Source: Plectrocnemia conspersa
Lineage: Eukaryota > Arthropoda > Insecta > Trichoptera > Polycentropodidae
NCBI GenBank assembly: GCA_009617715.1
Contig: VTFK01000170.1
Span: 124,001-188,000 of the forward strand
Length of the DNA: 64,000 nucleotides
Reading direction: 5' to 3'
Part shown: positions 26,140 to 38,389 of the stretch, piece after piece
Layout of the letters: each line of letters starts with the position of its first letter
How positions within the stretch are numbered: the stretch's first letter is position 1
Notes under the pieces: model-generated
What the model was told of the DNA's origin: nothing
Databases searched by the model: none
Seen by the model: the letters and a program-made list of their open reading frames with translations, nothing else
Position numbers and translations under genes: made by a program

Positions 26140-26230
26140 ATTAGTATCGGTAATACCGGTATTAAGTATTTTGTCTCTCGATAATACCGGTATTTAAAAT
26201 TACAGTATTAATGCAAACCATTTTATAAAG
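26140..26230. mobile_element. hAT-like terminal fragment with ataccggtatt words
   Basis: Two copies of aataccggtatt lie within 50 bp, followed by acagtattaatgcaaacc. Closely repeated taccggta words next to a ttgcaa-type terminus are common in some insect hAT elements. A similar terminus occurs at 48468-48560. No transposase is visible here. Confidence 0.35.
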
Positions 26231-26269
26231 TCTCTTTTGTTTTAAAATTGTTTTTCAGCGTTTGCTATG

Positions 26270-26470
26270 ATATCTCATATTTCAACGTGCACAAATGAAG
26301 CGCGCCACACTTTGAGAACGGCAGCAATTTTCCGAAGGGCTTTCTCGGATGAGTTGTGCGCATGCGCTAATTTCAACGACCAATCAATGGCGTCGTTACG
26401 CAAGCGTCGCTTTGCAGAGGCGTCTCCTGGCGGCCATTTTATCATTTTCATTCACTACGCTCGACAAAAC
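26270..26470. promoter_or_regulatory. Promoter-like island (NRF1, CCAAT, YY1-like sites)
   Basis: A GC-rich patch contains a perfect NRF1/Ewg-type palindrome tgcgcatgcgc (26357-26367), a ccaatca box (26380-26386) and ggcggccatttt (26429-26440), a YY1/Pho-like word. Three housekeeping-promoter motifs within 85 bp is unusual in this AT-rich DNA. No recognisable first exon follows on either strand. It could be an alternative promoter of the KLF gene or of an unannotated transcript. Confidence 0.4.
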
Positions 26471-26539
26471 GATTATTATCCCCTCATTATTAATGCACGA
26501 ATGCATCATTCATGTATTTTACGATAGATAACTTATTGT

Positions 26540-27250
26540 TTTAATTATATTAATAATAAAAATAAGCATATAAGGTGATTGAACTCAACTCTGATTCTTA
26601 TACCTAATAATTAAATGTTCATTAAATATTTATTTTACATAATGAATGGCAAATGAAACATGTTATTTAATTTAATATATTAGCACAATCAGTAGAACTA
26701 TAATTAATGATTAATTGATTCTCTAAAACATTAAATGGTACAGCAGATATAGTAACAATAAAAAAATTTAGTTGAAGGACATGGACAAAAGTTGGTAAAA
26801 ACGTAGCAAAGAGGTAAGAAAAGTGTTTTAGTATTTAAGCGAAGTCTATTTTGTATAGGTAGAAGAGTGATTATTCTTATATACATTAATCACTTTTCAC
26901 ACAACTAGATCAGTGATATAAATAATTTACAAGTCAAGGATTCAAATGCTACACGAACCTCGTCAGTATTTGAATATTTGTTTTTATAGATTTTATTTTT
27001 TTAATAACACAGATTCAAATGTAATAAGAGTTCTTTTATTTATTACTTGAGCACATATTTGGGGCTTAAAAAAATAGTAAGAATTTCTTATATTTTTGTT
27101 CAATTGTTTCAATTTTATATATTTTATATATCGTCATTAAAACAAATTTATTGATTAGTTTTTCAATCGGGTGTCCGAATAGAGTTGCTATATTAAAACT
27201 ATTTTTGTAAGTACATATTATTATAAAACATTATAAATTTCAACTCATTG
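26540..27250. other. AT-rich stretch
   Basis: No gene, repeat pair or element recognised. Confidence 0.5.
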
Positions 27251-27254
27251 CAAA

Positions 27255-27440
27255 GTGAATCGTGTAAACGCCAGTTGCCCTAGAACGACTGGAAGAGTCC
27301 ATTGTTTCAGTTTAACCGAGTGTAACCGAGCATGCGTTCAAATAACGATTTGTTAAAACCGGATATTGCCTCAACGAGGAAGACTCCCCAGGGATCCTGT
27401 CTTGTCGGCCAATCGGGGACAACAGTGACGATCACTTTTT
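27255..27440. other. GC-richer island
   Basis: About 185 bp of balanced composition including ggccaatcgggg at about 27409. A 64-codon frame crosses it but has no domain. Possible regulatory element. Confidence 0.25.
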
Positions 27441-27879
27441 TCATATACATAAAAAATATATATGGTGCATATAGTACTAACACACAATCAACGAATAAGA
27501 TCTGTGAGTTTACATTATTACACTAAGCCGATTATATGAACACGTAGATTCTCATCTACAATATATATTTTTATAGCGTTAGTCGGATTTATTGAATTGT
27601 TTTATTTACAGAAGCTGGTTGACTAAAAGGCGAATCGATTTTATGCTTTTTAATGAAAGTAATAGGAATAGTATATGCACTGAGAAATATATGACCAATT
27701 CAAAGGGCACATTCTTGGCTTTTAATACCGAAGTAAGTATTTTTATATAAAAAATAAATTACAGTAGTATGTCAGAATTAAAGTTCAATTTTTAAAGAAT
27801 AATAAAACTTCCTTATTTTATTATTGTAGAATTAGAACCACGGGTTTTAAAAAACATCTAGAATAATATGTTATTTTTT

Positions 27880-28380
27880 GCTGTTTGCCATCAGAATATT
27901 TCAACGATCTCGATGGAAACATTTTGGCTATAAAAGCTTCCACCAAAGATTTCAGAATCACGTTTGAGAATAAGTTGAGGTTCTCTCTTTACATAAACGA
28001 TGCTTGCGATGAATCTTCCAAAATGCTCGGCTTATGGGAAACGCATTTTACTTTAACAATTCGTTATTTATTCGTACCCTCTATGGCAGGTTAGTTCACA
28101 ATATTCTTGAATTAGGATTTATAATTTGGAATTACCGAATAACTCAATATTTCCTCTTAATCGAAAAAGTTTTTGAGATGCTTTTGTAAAATAATATTTG
28201 TTTGTTATCCGTTCTTGTATTCCAACACCTTTCTTTTAGGATCTTTGGGATACTATTCGTTACTAGGGGCTCATAAATATTTATTTATACATATTTTACA
28301 TTGCAATACCATGAATTTTAAAAGAAACTTTTTAGTTTATTTAAAAGGTAGTCGTACCCATGCAGTTTCGATAGCATAAT
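27880..28380 (+). pseudogene. LINE reverse-transcriptase C-terminal relic
   Basis: The + strand frame from 27885 reads KDFRITFENKLRFSLYIN and then SSKMLGL. It matches the post-catalytic LGV-FDSKLTF--HI block followed by A-KMLGF of jockey/BS-type non-LTR elements. After 28090 frames shifted by stops still resemble the LEYGS-IWNP-...-IE--Q--FL continuation. No intact ORF remains. Confidence 0.6.
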
Positions 28381-28559
28381 TTTACAAACCGTTTTAAATA
28401 CGTATCTATCTTTATACTTATTTCTTTTATTTTTTTATGATCATTTTTCTATATTTGTATGTTCATAAAATCATTGATATAAACATAAATATTATCAATT
28501 AATTTGAGCAGCGATTTCTTCTTTCACATAAATTAAAATTTGCACTTAGTAGGATTAGA

Positions 28560-29400
28560 AATTGTTCTGGCTAATTAAATTGTTTTCCATCTCCCTAAAT
28601 TGATCAATGATACTGGAGATCGATTTTGTAGCTGATTATTTAAAAAATATATACAACAACATATATTTTTACTGTAGTTTTAAAATATGTTTCATTTACA
28701 GAAATATGTGTTTTCCTACAATTTAATATCATTGTTTTTAGAAGTTGTTTCAAAGACTCTGAATACTGAGTTTTGTTTTTCGAATAATTCAAATAAAAAT
28801 ATGGTAATTTATAAAAAGAAGATTAGGGAAATATGGAGGATGAGGCAAAAATTCTAATCCTGATTTGTTTCAGTTTGCATCAGTGTGAGATCTTACATTA
28901 TCATGAGGAAATATCGCTTCAAGTCTGTTTCTTAACATCGAATGTTTTATGGTTAATTATCTATACAAGGTTTCAATTCCTATACAATATGATTATGTTG
29001 AAATAGTTTCGTCTGATTCAAAAAACAATCGATTAATAGTTTTCCCAAAAGACCACCATAGCAAACTTGGCTACGGTACATGTTCTGCAGCATGTCTAAC
29101 AATTACTCTGATCTGTTTTGGCTATCAACAAAATTAAAAGAAAAATAATAAAAAAACAGTCTTTTGCCTTTTTATCAGTTCGTGCGGTACCTATTTGACA
29201 TTTTCACATTTTTTGTGGCTTCAGGAAGCTTCTAAGTCTGTTGTGAATATCCAAATTTGTGGATTGTATTTAACAGTGTTTCTTAATTTTATTGAGGTCT
29301 TTTACTAAGCTCATTTTCAAGGTTAATATCACCAGTAAAAATATGTTACAGTTTTCTGACTAACAGCACCCACGTCAAATATCGAATTGTCTGTGTTGCT
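28560..29400 (-). pseudogene. Mariner transposase relic
   Basis: On the - strand, FPHDNVRSHTDAN (about 28873-28915) corresponds to the mariner catalytic block HDNARPHTA. It is followed by LEFLPHPPYFPN (the LPHPPYSPD block) and decayed DYH-F-like sequence. Upstream, AMVVFWENY and ESDETIST match the region before the second aspartate. Numerous stops make it inactive. The N-terminal DNA-binding part around 29200-29400 is only faintly recognisable. Confidence 0.75.
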
Positions 29401-29559
29401 TTGTATTTAATATTCAATTTGTACAAATAAAAGGATATGTTAATCTTTTGTCAACCTCATAATTTTATTTATTTCACTTCGTGAAATAAATAAAAAATAA
29501 AGTTATTTAATACGAAAATATTGTCTTAATAACAGTTCGCTTCCGACTGATTTAAAACA

Positions 29560-30480
29560 TATAATGCTTTCGCGACGGTTTCGGACACGCGACAGCTCAG
29601 GTAAGAGGTTAGGTGTAGCCACTGTTTGAACATTGTATTAAAGTGAAAGCCTGGATAAATGTAGTTACTAATGGGAAGAACACTGTCTGAGTATAAATAC
29701 TTTAGAATCCGTTGCGTACACCACTGTCGTTACCAGTACTTGCACCCTACGAGTCCAACCCTATGGGCGGGCACCCAGATTTTGACGGCCGGGTGAGCGG
29801 GACCCACATTATGGAGTTTCATTAGTATTTCTCCCGAGCGTCAATGGCTAGCCTGCACTGCTTTTCAATTGCGTGCATTTGCGGATCATCTTTGTAATAG
29901 CACCACCCCCCTTTTATAGAGGGGTGTATATGCTCACTCAGTCGCAGCCTAGGTCCTCGGTCATCTCTAAGGGGTCGAGCACTTTGACCCTGCTTGCGTT
30001 ACTCTGCTATGTTTTGTTCGTCATGGATAGTGCCTCGCGCTTCTATCTCGGACGGTCACCCGGGAGATCACTCCCTCAAGGGTTTGCGTTTTAACCTCAT
30101 AACCGCAAAGAAGCACTGTCTGTCGACAATCAAAATATTTTTGAGGAATTTCAGTTTTGGGTTCCGGAACGTCTTTAAGAATCTCGATCGCGTCCTCTTT
30201 TGCTTCCCATTATAGCTAAGACATCCGCACTGGACGACTTGCCTATGACTGTTGTCATCCGGATTTTTTCATAATCTGACATTGCACATTGGTATTTTAA
30301 ATGTCAGATACCAGGAGCTGTTCCAGTTGGTATCATTTAATTTTATGATTTTTTTCTATTTCTTACTATGTATTGCTTTTATATATTTTTGTGTGTATTG
30401 TTTATTTTTTAACAATGGCGACGCATTGGGGTAATCTGATAAATCACGATGATCTTAATTTCATTTGAATAAATAAATAA
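29560..30480 (+). mobile_element. Probable non-LTR retroelement 3' region with (AATA)n tail
   Basis: A 900-bp GC-richer segment, unlike its flanks, ends at about 30455-30487 with gatcttaatttcatttgaa followed by five aata repeats. This ending is characteristic of insect LINE or SINE 3' termini. Two open frames of 73 codons overlap at 29873-30215, but neither translation contains a motif I can name. The family is therefore unassigned. Confidence 0.5.
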
Positions 30481-30489
30481 ATAAATAGT

Positions 30490-32835
30490 CAAAACTCACA
30501 CATTGTCATATCAGGTTATATGTAGATATATCATTCACAAAAACACAATATTTATAGAAAAAATGTTTTTGAATTATTTGATAAAAAATATAAATCATTT
30601 AAATACCATAACATTCCATAAATATATATGGATAGGAGTCATAAAATTATTAAAATAATTGATAATTAGGTAAAGCAATTATTTGTTTGTAGTTTTATTT
30701 TCTCAAAACTCGATTTTTGTATATTGTGAGTATTGATGCCATATGCTATTTAACTATAAATAAATACTTGGAAAATCAAAATTTAATATATTGTAATTAT
30801 ACTAAAAATCAATTTTTGATACCTCAGTTTTGAAATAAAGAAATTATTATACTAATAAACTGTAAGATGGCTTACTGACAATTTTATAAATTGGTGCTAT
30901 AGCTATTTATTTATTTATTATACGAAATTGAAACATATTATTATTAAAAATAAAACTGAATTATTTATAGATTTTATATCAAATAAAACTTGCTTTAGTT
31001 TGAGTATCAAGTTATTAAGTTTTGCGAAGGATTTACGATATATAATAATATAGTAAAGGATGATATTTGCAATTTAACAACTACTATACTGTTTCTGCAT
31101 CTTTATAAAATTATGCACACATAAAATTGTGTAATTCAAGAATGCATACAATATAATAATTTTTCATTAGGGCATAAACTAATTAGATCTCAAGGCTCAG
31201 TTTCAACTGGTTTCAATATGTATTCTTATTATTATATTATATTATGACTGTAAAAATATTCTTCTCTATTCTCAAGTTTATAAGTTTATAACTGCGGTGA
31301 TTGTATCTGTAATTTCACATGTGGATTTACTATATTTTATTGAGATGTTTTTTGAATAACGTATCATTTCATATATTTTAAAGCTAGTGGTAAATTTGAT
31401 TATATGCTTCGTTAAGTTTTTAAAGTTATTTAAGACAAAAAAATAACGTTTTGTTATTATACCACACCATAAAAATGCGCAGTTCACACATACACAGTTT
31501 TCACCCATGAGCTAAAGTTATAAATATGAGTCTCTTTTGTTAAACAATTTTATTAGAAAGTATTCTTAACCATATTGAAGTAGTAATTATTTTATGCCGT
31601 GTCTAGAATTTATCAATACACCAAGGAGCTAAGAAGTGTGACCGAGAGTTTTAATTATATACAGTACTAATTGATGACATACGTCAAGTTAATTTTAATC
31701 ATTGTCAAAATCTTATATATGTATGTAAGTGCACAAAATAATATTAATGATTAAATTATATGTCGAAATTAAAACTCATAAAATTTATTAACTTTATTAG
31801 TGATGTACAATGAATTACGAGCATAATAGTGTATCCATTGCGTCACCGTTAGAATATTCAGCCGCCATTTTGGCCATATATACCTCATTGTATCGATTTA
31901 TCGGATGGATTGTGTATACACTAGCTCAGATAATAGATATTTTAATAAAATGATAAAAGACGAATAAAAAATACGTCGTTTTAATGCACGCTAATCCGTT
32001 TTCGAGATGACTTCAGACCGGTCACAGTGGACGAATGAGTCACTGGAATAAATTAAATGTAATTTTAATATAGCGTGGAAAAATGACGTGATGATACGGC
32101 TAGATGTGCGACATACTATATCAGGGTTGTCAACATGATTTTGGTAGCAATGATGATTGAATGATTTTTTTAATTTCATATTATTTTTACATATTATTTA
32201 TATGGTCCATCACAACCGTTTATGAATATGAAATAAAAGCTCTATTTTATAAAATAAAAAACGATCGTTGCTATTTCGCTTATTATATATACTTATACAA
32301 ATAGAAACAGTTAAATTTTAAAACAGCACAGAAATGTTAAAATATAGTTGAAACAATTATATATATTGTAGTAAGACCCAGAGTATAGTTGAAACAAAAT
32401 GGAAAACAAATTAGGTATATTCTATGGAAAGATTTATGTCTCCAAATTGAGACAATTATTATTTATAACATATAATATAAATTGCATAATATAGAATGTA
32501 GAGAAATATAATAAACATTCACTCGCAAATTATATTTTGATTTATTTTATCGATGAAAGTGTCAGGAAGTAATAAATTAAGATAATTTAAAATTATAATT
32601 AAAATAAATTTCTGTTTGCTAATATAAGAGTAATTGTAGATTAACAATTCAATTTTCAGGTCACTGTATTTCGATAATTATAATATGTAAAACAGTTAAC
32701 TGTATAGGATCAGATATATTAAGTAATCCTGGAATGAATGTAGTATTTTTAATAAAGCAAAAAATCACCTTTAATATTTATTTTTATAATTTAAAATAAT
32801 ATTTAATTGTAAAAGTATTATTTTTCCCCCCCCTC
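30490..32835. other. AT-rich stretch with an isolated YY1-like site
   Basis: Mostly plain AT-rich DNA. The word gccgccattttggcc at 31861-31875, a strong YY1/Pho-like match, sits in a short GC-richer patch (31830-31900). No exon or transposon is evident. Confidence 0.4.
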
Positions 32836-32839
32836 ACAG

Positions 32840-33270
32840 TCAATTTTTTTTTATTCCACTAGCATAAAACGTTAGAGGCTTTGATGCAAAATATTCCAAT
32901 AGCCTACTTTTCACATTGTTTACATTTTCATTTTTTCTATCTAAAAAGTATTGCATCTATCGAAATAAATGCTATTCTCAATTCGTGTAGAATTAATACA
33001 TATTATCACCAAGCCTTCCCAATTGTCTTTATGTATATATGCATATTGAATCGTACTGATTTAGCTACTATTGAGTAGATTTGCTTCAATTTTTGTAGAC
33101 AGGACACCATCGTCTATCTTTGCTGGTCTCATACATCCAAGACTATATCATAATTTCCCGTTCGGAATTTTTTAAACCATCTTTGATATTTGAGGATAGC
33201 TAATGAATCACTTACCACTTCACAAATGTTTTTAGTGGTTGTAGATGCCAATTTCTTAAAGATATTTATA
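32840..33270 (-). pseudogene. Mariner transposase relic with internal deletion
   Basis: On the - strand the DNA-binding domain remains near 33100-33260: NICEVVSDSLAIL and YQRWFKKFRTGNYD, matching the mariner IC--YGE--...-Q-WF--FR-GNFD block. Only about 150 bp later the C-terminal end appears: LLEYFASKPLTFYASGIKK (about 32845-32905). The catalytic core is absent, so this is an internally deleted copy, a common form for mariner. Confidence 0.8.
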
Positions 33271-33419
33271 TAACATGTAATTATAATTATGTTCACTTTG
33301 TAAAAAATCTGCTATCGTAAATTTTTTTTAAATTTAGGAATTTAGAGTCTATATGTGAACCAGCACATAAGATGTACTTTGGTTAAGTTGGCCGACTAAA
33401 CTCTTTGTACAGTATTATT

Positions 33420-33760
33420 TATTTATTTATTTTATTTTATTAATTTATTTAGCTTAATAGCTAATCTTTACATCTAACAAATTTAGTAAACATATATAAA
33501 AATATATAAAAAATACATAACAGAAAGAAAAAATATACAATAATAAAGTCTTAATATTATAATTTATTTCTATATGTACGAAGGTGTTTTTTTATTCCAT
33601 TTATGAAACCCGTTATATTTTTGCTGTTTCGGATTTCTCTTGGATATATATACCTCAATACATTTTTGAAAACTGATAGTATACCTCAATACATTTTTGA
33701 AAACTGCCGATTATTCGTATCTGATGATTGAAATCTTATTTTATATAACATTTGATACGA
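33420..33760 (-). mobile_element. LINE 3' end with A-rich tail (copy 1)
   Basis: Read on the - strand, this ends in gctattaagctaaataaat and an (AATA/AAATA)n tail at about 33420-33450, preceded by a short LKR-rich C-terminal frame. The same order of words (acgaaggtgtt, attccattt-tgaaacc, ctgttt-gg) recurs at 57655-57960. A 28-bp unit, tatacctcaatacattt and following, is duplicated in tandem at about 33649-33707. Confidence 0.6.
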
Positions 33761-33925
33761 CCTTTTCTTATGCAACAGTATAAAAAGCAGCAATTACGAA
33801 ACAATAAAAAATATTCATAGAAATTCATTTTTTAATAATAAAGGGCTCAATAAAAATTCTCGATTTGCTAAACTTTTCGAGAAATTCTCGAAAAGAAACA
33901 CTTTTGAAAGTATGAGCATTTGTTA
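33755..33925. repeat. Dispersed repeat, second copy of the ctcgagaa family
   Basis: Shares tttcttatgcaacagtataaa, a caattacgaaacaat-like word and the tttcgagaaattctcga core with 16930-17100. It directly follows the LINE tail, so one may have inserted beside the other. Confidence 0.5.
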
Positions 33926-33929
33926 GATT

Positions 33930-35430
33930 TTTTTATATATATGTGAATATACTTTTACGACCTTAGAAGTTTATAAATTTGAGTTATATTGCTTACAAAG
34001 CCTTTCCAAGTCTACCAGAATTAGCCGACAGCCTAGAAATGGCAATTAATAATTGAATCAAAAATATAAACCACTATCTCAATTTAATGTATAGATCAAG
34101 TATAAAAACTGATATTATTCATAATTATTTACAGCAAAGATCGTAGATTTGCTATGGATATTTTAAAAATATTTTCAAAATCTATTAGATGGTTAAAGAA
34201 GAGTATCAAGATATATTTTTAACTCATTATAAAATATGACCAGATTGTGTATAAGCATATAATTATAGTTATACTTTTTAGGGTAATTATAACTCTCAAC
34301 TTTTGTGCTAATCAAAATAGTAAATCGTTGATAAAAAAGTATAAATCATTTCATATTTTTATTTTTTCTATAATATATATATTTTTAATTTTGGTTATAG
34401 CTTATTGTTGTGGCGCGTAAAAAAATTTATGCGATTAACTTAAGTAAAAATGTAGTTTTAATGTATTTTTATTATTTTTTATTATAGCCTCTGATCATCA
34501 ACGAGTTTTATATAAAAATAATTTACGAATAAATCTGTGATTATTAGTCGTTTATGTTGATTTACATATTTTTGAAGCGTTCTTGGCCAGAAAACTTATT
34601 ACACTCGTTTCTTGAATTACACAGTAAAAAAGTATCTCATCTATATTTTGTAATGTTATTTTACTAAATAATTAACCGCATTACGTATTTAAAGGTACAT
34701 TTTATAATAATAAAACCGTCAAATGTTGACATTATTGTGCTTATTTTTTATAGTTCTAATATCAAATTAGGAGTACATTTATGATATGCTCTCTTTTTTT
34801 ATTGATAATTATACTACTGTATGACGTGTTGCTTAAAATATGTAGACGCTAAAGATGATTCAATTTTAGTTGATCACTTAACCAAAACATCAAGGTTTTG
34901 TATGCATCTTCGGTTATTTCGATAAACGGACTTTTACTTGTTGTTGCTATGTTAAAGCAAGCTTGCTTCTTTTGAACTATTTAAAGATAAACATGTAAAA
35001 AAATATTATTAGTGGCTTTTCTATATTAATTATTTATTATCATATTTTATAATTTTTATAGTAATTTGTAAAACATTAAGATATTCAATACAATGAAAGT
35101 AGTGAAAAGTTTAAGAGAAAGTATCATAAAGTAGCTGATAAATTTATTTATGTGTTTCGCGAAACAGTTAATAGCTTTAAGCTCTGTAATACTAATTCCT
35201 TGATTAGGCCAATATATTATGCACGTATTCAAATATACACATTTTTTATATAAGATATGTGGATTTTTACATATAAAAGTTAAAATTTGTCTCTTTTGTC
35301 TTAAGACTTTTATAACCATTTAATTTATTGATGATCTAGAGCTATTAAAAATTAATTTATTATTCTAAAGAAAGATGTGATTACAATACACAGAAAAAAT
35401 AAAAAAAACAATACATTGGCACACCCCATG
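33930..35430. other. AT-rich stretch
   Basis: About 1.5 kb without a recognisable gene, repeat pair or RNA. Confidence 0.5.
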
Positions 35431-35439
35431 AATAACTCT

Positions 35440-35600
35440 AAATGAATCTGTAACGAATATTTTTAATTGTATATAGGTCGCAAAGGTATACGGAGCGATG
35501 AACGAAGAAGGAATAACGACAGAGCGGCGGCAGAGAGCACGTTTGGCTTGTTGTGTTGACATCTGACAATGTACGCAATCATGTAAGTTGGTGCTAAAAC
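35440..35600. other. Small GC-richer island
   Basis: A 160-bp patch of balanced composition (gagcggcggcagagagcac near 35522). No exon pattern or domain is visible. Possibly regulatory. Confidence 0.2.
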
Positions 35601-35737
35601 ACCTTGATAATAACTATGTATTATATGGCTGACCATCTGTCAACATAAAACTGACCTTGAGGTTAAAATACAGATCATGTAATATCAATACTGGCTATTC
35701 CTTATAAAAAATTATTGTGTTAAAATCTGTTGAAATA

Positions 35738-35828
35738 ATTCTTAGCATTTAATGTAAATTCTGAGCAATCCAATTTAAATTCTAATCATTTAATATAAAT
35801 TCTGGCCTATGCAATATAAATTCTCACC
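35738..35828. repeat. Short tandem repeat, 20-21-bp unit, about 4.5 copies
   Basis: The unit attct-nnnn-catttaatataa recurs four times with variation, ending attctcacc at 35828. Units differ by substitutions, so the array is not recent. Confidence 0.75.
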
Positions 35829-35829
35829 A

Positions 35830-36950
35830 CAATCGTATTAAAAGTGTAAAATAATCTTTTTTATTTAAAAAAAAGTAAAATATATGAACTTCTTATTTTA
35901 TTGTGATATTTTAATAAAATATTCTATATTTGCTTTTTCGAAAAACTTTGCTACGTTAATCTGCCATACATTTTTTATATGAATCGAACAAATACAATGT
36001 GTTGCTCTTTTATTTTTTAATAGCAATGCCTCATTATTCATTTTTATTATTATTAAATATATAGATAGAACCTTATTGCTTTTACATAGTGATATTATAA
36101 CCGTGTACTTTACTCGTACAATATTTCTTTGACTTTCATTTTGAAAATAGAAAGCAGCCACGTGCGTCACACAATTTCGTTATAAATTTACGATAATTGA
36201 AAATTGTGAACAAAATTGGAAAATGGTGTTTGCATAGCATCAGTTTGTTTGATGCAGAATAACCGCGCGTTTTAACCTTCTCGCACATGCCACTCACGTT
36301 TGCACACATTGTGCATGTAATTATATGCGTATACATGTGTATATATACACATATACAATTTATGTGCGTGTTTGTGTGTTTTTTTGGAGTCAACGAACTG
36401 TGTGTATGTGCAACTTAACATCTTATTCCGATCGCCCCTTTTTATGGACCGTTTTCTCAAGAGTTGGCAATAAAGAACTTTAAGGCTCTATGAACTGTTA
36501 TGGAGATGACTGGAAAAAATAGGGGTGTTTGACGCAAATGCAGAACATTGATTCGATTTTTAATTTAGTACAGTTCACGATACCTGATAATAGTATGTGC
36601 CAAAATGATATTTTGATACGTCGCATCCAAAAAATAATTCGCCAATTTTCTTAAAATCAACCCTTACATTCTTTTATCGATTAACAGTTTTTTTTTATTT
36701 AGTAAATTTCATTAGTATATTTGACAGTTTTTCGTTTACACATAATTCTTACATAAAACATGACATTTGTTATTAGGATCATATTTTTAATTGTAGTTTA
36801 AATTGTTTTTGCAATTCTATTTTGTATCAAAGTGACAACGTAATCATATTATAAGTATTTAGCTACAATTTCTAAAAACAAAGCTTATAAAAATTACCTT
36901 GAGCGGTAATTTAAAAATGGAATTAATTATTATTGAATATTTATCAATTC
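35830..36950. other. AT-rich stretch
   Basis: No gene recognised. Overlapping 60-90-codon frames on the - strand at 35898-36460 are low-complexity or GT-repeat derived and lack domains. Confidence 0.5.
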
Positions 36951-36959
36951 CGTTTATAT

Positions 36960-37720
36960 AATATATGGTGATTAGGTCTGTGACAATTCGATGTGATTTT
37001 GTCGCTCTTATCCATTCCAAGACCGGATGCCAGGGCTTTGAGATCATTATGCTATCATCTAATTGTTCAATGCAATATTTTTGTGAATTTCAATTTCCAG
37101 TGCTTCACGTTTTGTGCCAATAAACGGATTTTTTATGTTAGCAACAATCCTTGTGCTATTAAAGTCGATCTTGTTGTCTATTTTATAACTATGGTTGGCC
37201 TGAGCAGAATTTTGTGTTATTTTTATCGGTGTGCGATTCATCTATTTTATTGTCCTATATTATAGACTTTATCGAAATCTGCACACGAGATCTGATACAT
37301 TCCCTGCTACTCATTTTTTAGTAGATTTTTTCCATTGGGAAGCATCGAACCAATTTTGTTTTTAGATTTTAAAATAGGTGCTTCAACAAGACTCTCTTCT
37401 GTCACACCTCGGATGTATGGCAGAAGTGCGTGTCATATGTATAGTTTTTAGAATTTTTTATTTTATTTTCTGTTATTCTGAAGCAATTCCATGATTTTCA
37501 CGGTATGGAGTTCAGCGTTTTCAGCTCTATTGAATAAAAAGTGCCGCATTGTGGTGGAAATTCGAAGGTAAATATATGTTAGTGTGTGTATTTTTTCGGA
37601 ATACTGCCCTAGAGAACCGTATTTTTTTAATAATTAGTGTGTCCAGGAAAGGCAGTTGACAATTTACTTCGAGTTCTATAATAACTTTTATTACTTGTAT
37701 GTTGTATATCTTAGCCATAC
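36960..37720 (-). pseudogene. Penelope-like element relic (RT C-terminus and GIY-YIG endonuclease)
   Basis: On the - strand the first block (37718 to about 37560) reads ELEVNCQLPFLDTLIIKK and later FRKNTHTNIYLPSNFHHN. This is the conserved post-RT region of Penelope-like elements (LPFLDVL, then YRKPTHTDRYLH--S-HH). A linker is followed by GMYQISC (near 37290), a damaged GIY-YIG start; then NHSYKIDNKIDFNSTRIVA and REALEIEIHKN; and finally ISKPWHPVLEW at about 37015-37045, the W-P-L end of the domain. The spacing matches the family. Stops and shifts make it inactive. The RT catalytic core upstream is missing (5' truncation near 37725). Confidence 0.85.
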
Positions 37721-37775
37721 CTTAGTTTTTTTATACGTTTCTTTAAAACTTCTGTTTCAAAGTATAGAATTTGCC

Positions 37776-37900
37776 GTTTGATATTTCGGCAGTGGTACTC
37801 CTGCCATGGTCACGAAACTTTAGCAACTGCCGCTATCGTCCTTGAGCAAGCCATATACTAATACGCTTGCGGTGGGTCAGGATTAACGACATTCATTAAT
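37776..37900. mobile_element. Penelope-type terminal segment
   Basis: The block from atatttcggcagtggtac to gtcacgaaactttagcaac is strongly similar, without gaps for about 48 nt, to the inner arms of the hairpin at 9576-9760. It lies about 55 bp from the truncated end of the Penelope-like relic, which suggests it is a terminal or pseudo-LTR segment of that element. Confidence 0.55.
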
Positions 37901-38389
37901 TCTCCATTTACAGGAGCCGCGTCATTTTAATGATTTAATTTTGCGAATGTAAGCAATTTTACAATTTATCAAATTGGAGTGTCTTAAATAAGTTTAAAGT
38001 GGATCTGGATTATACATTTTCAATCTGACAATAAAATTTGACAACAATTTGAAATTAAAAAATGACAAACTTTTGCTTTCATATGTGAATTATATTCTAA
38101 TTGACTTTTTACTAATTAGATGGATTTTTCTAATACTATTTACTAATTTGACGTATTTTTTTAATATTGTATTTTTATATATAATATAATATATAAAAAA
38201 ACTAGGTAATAACTTTTAATTTGTTACATAAACACAAATTTTAATTAGATTTCGCAGTTGAGTGAAAATGCAATGTATATTTTGTCGATTTGTTTAATCT
38301 ATATGAAGCAATTCAGTACAATATACGATTTTATTTCATAAATCTCCAGTTTGACTTTTGGTTGTTGTAACGTTACAAAAACTTCGGTA

